A stretch of DNA of 10,179 nt from Auxenochlorella pyrenoidosa (lineage: Eukaryota; Chlorophyta; Trebouxiophyceae; Chlorellales; Chlorellaceae): positions 1,459,435 to 1,469,613 of the forward strand of contig KQ482040.1 in the NCBI GenBank assembly GCA_001430745.1, given 5' to 3'. Below are positions 1 through 7,028 of this stretch, one piece after another. The notes below the pieces were generated by a model, which saw nothing but the letters and a program-made list of their open reading frames with translations, was not told the DNA's origin and did no database searches. The translations under genes and the position numbers were made by a program. Numbering within the stretch: position 1 is the stretch's first letter; every line of letters begins with the position of its first letter.

Positions 1-96
1 GGGGCGGGGGTGCCCAGAAACTTTTTTTGAACAGAAATTGTGGTCGGAGATTCGAGATGCGGCCTCAGCCCAACGTGTGCCTAGCATGCCCTCTGT

Positions 97-2327
97 CTAC
101 GGGCCAGCGCCTGGGTGCTGCCACTGGCCGCACACAGCCCTTACTACCTTGGCTATCACGACGGGGATGGGCTGCTTGGTTACAAAGCTGACCGCGACCT
201 GCGTGTGAAGGGTTGGCAGAGGAGTGGCAAGCATGTGGCGGCCCCTATTATGCAGCCAGCGCTGCACTGGCTTTGATGCTGGCTGTGCACGCCATGAGTG
301 AGCCTCGCTGCGCTTGCAGCTTCACGGCGTGTGCAGCAGCGGCCGCTCACAGGTGCGACAAAGGCGGAAGAGATGGGGAAGACGCAGGGGGGCAGCACGA
401 TGCCGGCCTTGGCAGCAGCCTGCATAGCAGGCAGTGGGTGTGAGAGCACGCGGGGCCAAGACACAGCGATTCATGCAGGGCAACGGCACCTGTTTCAAAG
501 AGCCCTAGTCCGGCACTGTTGCGCAAACGGCAGCCCTTCTTCAAACATCTCTCGTCACCGGCCCTGTCACATGGGAATGCACCGGCAAGGGCAGGGCTGC
601 CCAGCTCACCATTGCCATTGCTGCCAGGAAGCTGTGGGCCATGTCCGGCCCCACTTGAGCCATGGCCTGTGGGCGAGGGGGCAAGCTTCCAAGTGGCTCA
701 GGGGGGTCGGCAAACACAACGATCCACACCCTAGCTGGTGATGCCAGGCAGGCCAGGGTCAGGAGAACAGACAGAAGGAAGCACGGCAAGTCTGATCACG
801 CAGGAAGAGCATGCAGCAAGGGTGCGCTGCTGCCTCCCTCACGTGCGCCAGCGCGATCGCGGGGACCTGGCACCCACACTGGGCGATGGCCTGGCTCAGG
901 GCCGCGGCAGCGGCCATGGCAAAGTCGGAGGGCACGCAGGCGGTCTGGCAGGGGCTGACAAAGGCGACGGGCGAGCTGCAGCAGATGGGGACGGGTGGAA
1001 TGGGCAGGGGAGGGGTCGGAGGACAGGGGCGCAATGACCTTAAGGTATGCCAGGTGAGCCGTTAGCTGGGAAGAGTATCCCTGGGCACTAAGGCAGGCCT
1101 TGCCTGAAAGCCAGGGCCATGGCAGAGGCAGCGCTCTCTGGAACCACGCAGACAGCCTTGACCAGGGACTGCAGGCGGGGAAGGCAGGCAGCCCAGCACT
1201 TGTGGCACGCGCGAGGCACGCGTGATGTTGTTGTCAGGCACCCCGCGCCATTGTTTGTGCCCAGCATGCACAGCAAGACAGGACAGCAGGCGATGCCCCT
1301 CACCGGCACAAAGATCTGCTTGAGCACCACCACCTTGGCGGGCTGGACAACAAACGCATGGGCCACTGCGGGGCCGGGGGTGGGGGGGGGGCAGTGGCAG
1401 GGGTGCCTGTTTGATCAATCCTTGCCACCATGCGGTACGCCATGCAGGCCTGCATCTTTTGGGAGGGGCATCTCCGGGGCAAGCACCATACTCAAACAGA
1501 CTCACTTGCGGCCGCGGCGGCCCTGCTCTGGACAGCGCTGGCAGCAAAGGCGCTGGCAGCCGCCGCAGCGGCAGCCTGGCTGGCGGCGCCACCTGAAGGA
1601 TATTGAAGGATGGAAAGATGCTGGTGAGGCAGCAGCCAGTAAATCAGATCGAAGGCAGGAGGTGAGACCATCACAAGGCAGGCAGGTAGGAATGCTGCCA
1701 CGTGCCTTGAGCTGCGGCCGTCGCAAGGGCAGAGGCCGCGGCCAGGGTGCGGGGGCCAAGAGCCTGGGCAGAGGTGGCGCTGGCAGCAGCAGCCGCGGCA
1801 GTGCCAGCGGCAGCTGCCTCTGAGGCAGCGGCAGCGAGGGATGCACCTGTGGAGGCGTGGAGGAGGGAGCAGCAACGAGTGTCACAGGAAGCCAGGGGAA
1901 GGTTCCTGGGGAGCGGCAAGGCAAAACAGGCAATACAAGCGTCTCTTGGGGAAGGTTCCTGGGGAGCAGAAAAGGCAAAACAGGCAGTACAGGCGTCTCA
2001 TGGGTGCCTGGCGCCAGGCGCCCAAGATCGGCCTCACCAATCCGAGAGCTCGAGGTGGCAGCCGAGGCCGCGCCTGCAGATGCGCTGGCCTGCTTCAGGC
2101 GCCTGTCTGCAAACGCAAGAGTGCGGCGGCAAAGGGGCGGCGGGAGCTGGTGAGCGAGACGTGGGTGACGTCAGAGCTATCAGGACACTTCCTGCTCATA
2201 TTCTGACAGCAGTGGCACAGCAGCAGGCGCTGCAAGGGCAGCAGGCACCACCCGCACCTTGGACAGCGTCGGCAGCTCCCGCCGCCAGGAGCAGGGCTGC
2301 CAGGACGGCAGTGTAGGTCGGGCGCAT
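97..2327 (-). CDS. Secreted alanine-rich, cysteine-containing protein, unknown function (10 exons)
   Basis: Exons, in order of translation: 2327-2258, 2106-2038, 1846-1706, 1592-1506, 1365-1304, 1168-1104, 975-843, 666-610, 419-351, 198-97 (TAG at 99-97). They total 855 nt, or 284 residues, with every junction in frame. The start at 2327 opens MRPTYTAVLAALLLAAG, a typical signal peptide with an A-D-A cleavage motif at residues 19-21, so the product is probably secreted or enters the wall or periplasm. Residues about 30-122 are Ala/Ser-rich low complexity. Residues 124-284 are more complex and mostly hydrophobic, with seven cysteines (150, 174, 178, 198, 200, 240, 274). I recognise no family. 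Introns 3 and 6 use GC donors (GCACGT at 1705, GCAAGG at 1103); the other seven use GT. If intron 6 were not spliced, translation would stop at a TAG about 15 nt later (1090-1088), giving a shorter isoform. The last exon also contains a possible AAG|GTAGTA donor, so the C-terminus is the least certain part. The exon pattern is seen; function is not inferable. Confidence 0.7.
1901..2004. repeat. 53-bp tandem repeat, two copies, inside intron 2 of the secreted-protein gene
   Basis: The unit beginning GGTTCCTGGGGAGC occurs at 1901-1953 and again at 1954-2004. The copies differ by a one-base indel and a few substitutions. The repeat lies within intron 2 (2037-1847) of the minus-strand gene. Read on that strand, each copy ends in a pyrimidine-rich stretch followed by CTCCCCAGGAACC, which looks like a 3' splice site, so the repeat carries two decoy or alternative acceptors upstream of the acceptor I chose (exon starts 1846). 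Confidence 0.85.
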
Positions 2328-2964
2328 GGCTGCTGAGAGTCGCACAAATTGAACAGAGGAACAGAGGAGACAAAACTGTGGAAATCCTGACCTGGGAGCC
2401 AAAGCAGGCAGTCAGAGCCATGCCGACTTGGCAGATGGAGAGATTCAGCCGGCTTCCAGCTGCTTCACCCAACTGCTTGGACTGGATCACGACCACAGGG
2501 TGGTAAGGAGGCAGAGATCCTCACAATGCAATGACGTTGAGCTGCTGTGGACCAGGAAACATGGAGGCTGCAAGCCTCCCTGCACAAGCGCCGCAGCGTC
2601 GGCAGCAGGGCGGGGCCGGAAGTGCGCTGACGAGGACGATGCTGCCAGCCCGGTTAGACGCTTGACCACGCCTTCGTCTTCAACGAAGCTTTCTGTCTCC
2701 CTGGTGAAGCTCAAGCAGGTCAGTGACGGAGCTTGGCAGCAGCCAAATCCCTTGGACCCTCTGTGCTGCTGCCCCGCTGGCTGGCGCAGCCAGGCAGCCC
2801 TGCCCTGCTTGCCGTTGCAATGGCACTGACTACTCGCTTGCCTCAGATTGCCTCGAGCACTTACTGAGCCCCAGCATTTGCGACGCACCTGCCTGCCTCT
2901 TGCAGTTGTCCAAGGTTAACCAGTCCCTTTCTGAAACCCGACAAAGACCACCAGACGCACAAAG
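2328..2964. promoter_or_regulatory. Divergent intergenic region between the secreted-protein and stress-type-protein genes
   Basis: This 637-base spacer separates the start codons of two oppositely transcribed genes, so it should hold both promoters and 5' UTRs. I see no convincing TATA box or other core element. Near the minus-strand gene there is a short direct repeat, CTCTGTTC, read on that strand just upstream of its ATG. Short open frames on both strands here have no start, signal or homology that I trust. Confidence 0.55.
2719..2905 (+). other. Possible intron in the 5' UTR of the stress-type-protein gene
   Basis: A good donor context, CAAGCAG|GTCAGT (GT at 2719), and a good acceptor, CCTCTTGCAG (ending 2905), bracket 187 bases just upstream of the start codon at 2965. 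If transcription begins before about 2700, this would be a 5' UTR intron, and it would leave a short upstream ORF starting at the ATG at 2639 in the leader. There is no coding constraint to confirm it. Confidence 0.35.
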
Positions 2965-4862
2965 ATGGCGGGCATTGGCCAGAAGGCACGCCAAGACGCC
3001 GCCGCTGGCGCCAACCGCTGCCCGCTCACCCCGCCGCCCGCCAGCTGGGCACCCGCACCATCCCCTCGTCTGCCTTCATTTCCCTGTCCTCTCCCACCCC
3101 CAACCTGCTGGCTCAGCCCCCTTTTTTTGCATGCTTGCAGGTCAAGGATGTGGCTCACAAGATGGGGATTGGCCACACCCACCGTGAGGAGGAGATGGGC
3201 AGGCACACCGGCACCGGCACCGAGTACGAGAACGTGAGTTGAAAGGATGAGCCCCTTGTGCATGCGGGGTGGGGATAGGTATCCAGCAAGGCGGGACATG
3301 CCTGCCAGGGGCCAGACAGGTCGCTTCACTGGTGCAAACGGGGCCCTCCTGTGCTCTCCATTCCTGCCCCGCGCTTCTTTTCATGCTCTGAGAGTCTCCC
3401 CCTCCCTCCTCTGGCTCCCGACAGGAGGGGGGAACCTATGGCACTGCCGCCACATCGGTGAGCTGTGCACCGCTGCCTTGTTTCTGGTGTGCAGTTCCGG
3501 TGTGGGAGGGCGAGGGTGCAGGCGGGTTGAAATGGTGTGCCGCCCATGCAGCGCTCTCTCCACCAAACCGTGCTCTGAGCCAGATCCACCGCCTCTGTTC
3601 AATCGTCCCCTGCAGGGCGTAGTGCCCGGCACCACCACCACCGCTGGCACCGGGCCCCTGGAGGGCGGCGCATACGGCACCGAGCGCGCCCCCGGCACCG
3701 GCGGCGCCTATGGCACTGAGGGGGGCGCCTATGGCACCGAGGGCGCCTATGGCGAGCGCGCCTACGGCACCGAGGGCGCCTACGGTGCTGAGGGCCGTGA
3801 GCGCCGCGAGGGCTACGAGACGCGCACCGTGGACGTGCCGGTGGTGCAGCAGGTGGGGAGGGCCACGGGCAGGCTGGAGGGAAGGGTGCGGTGGGCAGGA
3901 GGGTGCATGCGGCCTGCTGCAGATATGCAGGTAGCCGGTCCCCCAAGCTGTGGTGGTCGAATTTAAGGTTAGGAGCAGAACTCTCAACTGGCGTGCTACA
4001 GAGCGCAAACTGCACCGGCAACCTTCCAACTTCTCCTGCGCTCTCCATGCCCTGCAGACCACCACTGCCGCCATGCCTGGCGCTTACGTGGAGGGCGGCG
4101 CCAGGGGCCCAGAAGTCTGTGGGGCCGAGCACTTCACAAAGGCAAGCCGCAGCGCCCCTGGCTGGTGTGGATCTGGCTTGAGCTTTGAGCAAGGTCTGGA
4201 GGCAATATCTCTCCAGTTGGGACGCATACTGTCTGCCCTGCAGCACTGCGTACCTGACGATGCCTTGCTCACAGCATGCCTTGCCGCCTACAAATCCTAC
4301 CTTCCCCTCCTTGCCATCTTCCCTCCCTTGCAGGTGGAGGACCGCCCCGTGGTGAAGGAGCGGGTGCAGCAGGTGGTGGAGCACCGCCCGGTGGAGAAGG
4401 AGTTTGTGGTGAGAGGGGGCCATTCAGGGCAGTGGGAGCCGGTGGCTGAGCAGAGTGCTGCGTGCTGCAGGCCTGCAAGCGACCCAGGCCTGCGACAGTC
4501 TGTCGCCAGGGTGCAGCTGGTGTTGGAGGCTGCGCCTCTGCCCCAGCCCTCTGCCCCTGCGCCCACATCCCCCGCAGGTGGAGACGCGCCAGACGGGCGC
4601 CGAGCGCGAGGTGGGCACCGGCGAGGTGGAGCACCTGGGCACCCAGGTGAGGGGGCCAGGAAAGGCACTGTGTGTTCCCGGGTAGGCAGGAGTGTTGCAG
4701 CAGCATGAAGCTGAGGTGCATGTGCGAGGTGGCGGCGGTGGTATCCCGGGGAGCCAAACGGCTGAGCCCCTGCCTCTAGACACGCCAATGTTGCTGTGGC
4801 CCCTTGCCCTGGACCAGGAGCGCGTGGTGGGCGTGGCGCCGCCGCGCGCTCCTTGCGAGTGA
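2965..4862 (+). CDS. Hydrophilic Tyr/Gly-repeat protein, LEA/hydrophilin-like (8 exons)
   Basis: Exons: 2965-2985, 3141-3233, 3425-3457, 3616-3852, 4058-4141, 4334-4408, 4578-4646, 4818-4862 (TGA). They total 657 nt, or 218 residues, and all seven introns are phase 0. The start has a strong context (CACAAAGATGGC) and gives MAGIGQK joined to VKDVAHKMGIGH, reminiscent of short plant dehydrin N-termini, although no K-segment is present. Residues 66-109 repeat G-A-Y-G-T-E. Residues 116-128 read YETRTVDVPVVQQ. Residues 157-204 are rich in Val, Glu and Arg (VEDRPVVKERVQQVVEHRPV), a pattern seen in soluble stress-associated proteins of microbes and algae. There is no membrane segment or signal peptide. 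Cysteines are few (149, 217). Introns 1 (AAG|GCACGC) and 5 (AAG|GCAAGC) use GC donors. An alternative GT donor after GAA in exon 5 (near 4114) would remove nine residues in frame. The role as a desiccation or stress protectant is inference from composition only. Confidence 0.72.
3664..3795 (+). repeat. Coding repeat, Gly-Ala-Tyr-Gly-Thr-Glu units
   Basis: Within exon 4 of the hydrophilic protein, variants of GGCGCCTATGGCACCGAG recur about six times, giving GAYGTE with variants GAYGER, AYGTE and GAYGAE. Tyr codons alternate between TAT and TAC and Gly/Thr third positions vary, so the copies have diverged. The repeat is low complexity, acidic and glycine-rich, as expected for a disordered region. 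Confidence 0.9.
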
Positions 4863-5044
4863 GCGCCAACTGTGCGTTGCCCCCCGCATGGGGCAGCCGC
4901 TGTGGTAGCGTCCAAGCCCCGAAATGCCGGTGCCAAGGGTGCGGCAGGCATCCACGATGGAAGGGCCAGGCCAGAAACTGGGGTTTGCACGTAAATGAGC
5001 ATGCTTTGTCATGCGTGTACAGTGGTCATCTGCCGAGCCGGCAC

Positions 5045-5049
5045 TGTAA
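5045..5049 (+). terminator. Putative polyadenylation signal TGTAA
   Basis: TGTAA is the usual poly(A) signal of chlorophyte algae. This copy lies 183 bases after the TGA of the hydrophilic-protein gene, a plausible 3' UTR length. A five-base motif is weak evidence by itself. Confidence 0.4.
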
Positions 5050-5119
5050 GCAGGCCTGCCCCTGCCAAAATGTGCCCCAGCGCGCAGCTGTACGCCCAGG
5101 CGCAGGCGCCAACTCCTCA

Positions 5120-5124
5120 TGTAA
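5120..5124 (+). terminator. Second putative polyadenylation signal TGTAA
   Basis: This is a second TGTAA, 75 bases after the first and still upstream of the next gene. Either could be used, or both as alternative 3' ends. Confidence 0.3.
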
Positions 5125-5256
5125 ATGGAGTCCAAGGGTGGGCTGCGCTGCCCCTGTCGGCAGGGCTCTTTTCACCGTGCTTTCCCTGCTCGCATCACAG
5201 GCTGCGCATTCAAAGCCCCCTTCCGCTGAATTTCCGCGAGGGTCCCAGTCAGCAGA

Positions 5257-5265
5257 ATTTTAAAG
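5257..5265 (+). promoter_or_regulatory. TATA-like AT-rich element upstream of the Rieske gene
   Basis: A TTTTAAAG motif lies in otherwise GC-rich DNA about 60 bases before the ATG at 5326. That distance would fit a TATA box with a short leader. There is no other support. Confidence 0.25.
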
Positions 5266-5325
5266 AGGCCGCCGCCCAGCTCCCGAAACCAGTCTGACGC
5301 TGCTACCAGAGCTGCAAGCGCTGCC

Positions 5326-7028
5326 ATGTTGTGTTTGAGGGCGGCACTAGTCAAAGGGACCTCGCAAGGCCCTCCGGCGCTCCCCCGGCGCTCCGGCTCC
5401 CTGGCAGCAGCGCGGCCATGCCGGCGCTCACAGCACACTCTTCCAGCAGCAAGAGGGGAGCGGGAGGTGGAGGTCGCGGCGCGACAGGTGGGAGGTTGGA
5501 GAGGCGCTCACGCTGATCACCCTCTATGGCCGCACAGAATGCCTGCCGCGCAACATTCGGGCCACATGTCAGTGTTGTGAAGTATTTCTGGCGGCAGCAA
5601 GCGTTTCCGCTGGCCGCAGGCCCTTCCCGCCGGCGCCGGCGCCCACCAGCGTCAGCTGCCCGCCACTGCCCTCGAACACCAATTTGCATCTCCACCCGGG
5701 GGGTGCAGGAGGCGTCTGAGTCGCCCTTTCTGGAGCCATTCGTGCGCAGTCTAGTGCTGGGTCTGGGTGCAGCGGTGGTGCTGGAGTGCACCCATGAGCT
5801 GCTGCAGGTGCGCCCCCTCCGGGACGCGTTCAAACGGGCCCCAGGCTGTCTGTGCGGGGAACCCCCTACGCCAGCCCACAGGCTCGCGCGACCCCTCCGC
5901 CACGCCGCTCTTCTTGTGCACTAGTTACGGCATCGCTAGCCGCGTCTAGCCATCTGGAGAGTCCCTGCGATGCGGTCGCTCTTCGTCGCCCTGCCCAGCG
6001 CAGTGTTAACAGGCAGCACCCAACGGCCGCGCCGCCCTCCCCCCCGCCCCCCTGCAGCTGCTCAGCCGCTCCGCCGGCAGCAGCAGCGCCAACGTGCTGG
6101 AGGTGCTGCAGGCGCTGCCGCCGCCGCTCTTTGTGGCCGACCACGTGGCTGCCATTGCCGGCTGGCTGGGCTTCTACCTCATCGAGGCAGTGGCCATTGC
6201 AGCGGTGCTCAAGACCTATGCGGGCGACCAGGCAGCGGCGGTGGGTAGGGGCAGGCAGATGGGGGCCGGCACGCGGGGCGCGGCCCCCAAGGCCGCTGTC
6301 TGCTCTGCCACTGGCGCTCGCTCCGCCGCCCCGCCGCTCTGTACGCCCGCCCACCCTGCTCAGTGCCCCTGTGCTTCCCTGCCACCCAACTGCCCGCAGG
6401 CTCCCGCCCTCAGCCGCCTCACCACGCTCCCGAAGAAGATGCTGCCGCTGCGCCTGCAGCTGGTCAAGAGCCTGCTCCTGAGCAGCACAGGCCTGGAGGC
6501 TGCGCCCGCTGCCGCCGGCTCCGCCGCCGGCCCTGCGGCGCCCGCAGCCAGCGCACCAGCAGCTGCGCTCGACCTCTCGCCGACCGCCTCTGCTTTTGTG
6601 GTGACAGAGGAGCGCGGCAGCACCACCGCCACGCTGCCGCGGCCGCAGTACCCGCCCACCTTGCCGCTGCCAAGGAGGGAGCCCACCGGCCGGCCACAGC
6701 CAAAGAGCCGCCCAGAGCCCAGGTGCCCAGCCGAGGAACGAGCTGCTGGCTCGCTGGTCGAGCCCCCGGCCTGGACAGCGCCACGTACTGCGCCTCACTT
6801 CTTGCACAAGTATTGCCCTGCTGCCCGGCGACGACCTACGTACATGTCCAGCAATTTTCTTCTCTCACCCCCATCCCCCACCCCACCGCACCCCACAGGA
6901 CTGGGAAGCCGGAGGGAGACTCCAACATTGTACCCGGCCCCACCACCAAGCCGCCCGGCCCCACCACAACTCCTGAGCCCGATAGCCTGGCCGACCGCCG
7001 CAAGCGCAGGGTGCGCATGCGCCCGTGA
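5326..7028 (+). other. N-terminal membrane module (stand-alone gene in the alternative model)
   Basis: If the exon beginning at 6899 is not spliced at 7010, it runs to TGA at 7026-7028 and this region would be a separate five-exon gene of 298 residues ending in a basic tail (RRKRRVRMRP). It would have a transit-like N-terminus and two hydrophobic segments. I recognise no named family. The segments around FVRSLVLGLGAAVVL and VAAIAGWLGFYLIEAVAIAA look like genuine membrane-protein sequence, not random open frame. Confidence 0.4.

Larger units (their letters stand above)
4863..5325. promoter_or_regulatory. Intergenic region: 3' UTR of the stress-type gene and promoter of the Rieske gene
   Basis: No coding exon fits here. 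The left part should be the 3' UTR of the upstream gene and holds two TGTAA motifs. The right part should hold the promoter and leader of the downstream gene, including an AT-rich TTTTAAAG about 60 bases before its ATG. Open frames crossing this stretch do not join any neighbouring exon in frame. Confidence 0.5.

Noticed and set aside
1..96. Separate feature at the left edge
   Set aside because: The short AT-richer stretch with seven or more T looks like the 3' flank of the minus-strand gene. No TGTAA motif or coding exon could be found in it, so the 3' end may lie outside the window.
1119..1823. Plus-strand open frame of 234 codons
   Set aside because: It is antisense to four exons of the secreted-protein gene, which have splice sites and matched phases on the minus strand. 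The translation is low complexity.
2428..2829. Plus-strand open frame starting MADGEIQP as an N-terminal exon of the stress-type gene
   Set aside because: It does not join the exon at 3141 better than the ATG at 2965 does, and it has no domain or coding character. The region is better read as promoter and leader, perhaps with a 5' UTR intron.
3599..4423. Minus-strand open frame of 274 codons rich in Arg, His and Pro
   Set aside because: It is the complement of the Gly-Ala-Tyr repeat exon and flanking introns. The repetitive Arg-rich translation follows from the repeat in the real gene.
4796..5263. Plus-strand open frame covering the last exon of the hydrophilic gene and the spacer
   Set aside because: It is in a different frame from the real last exon (4818-4862) and has no downstream partner exon in phase.
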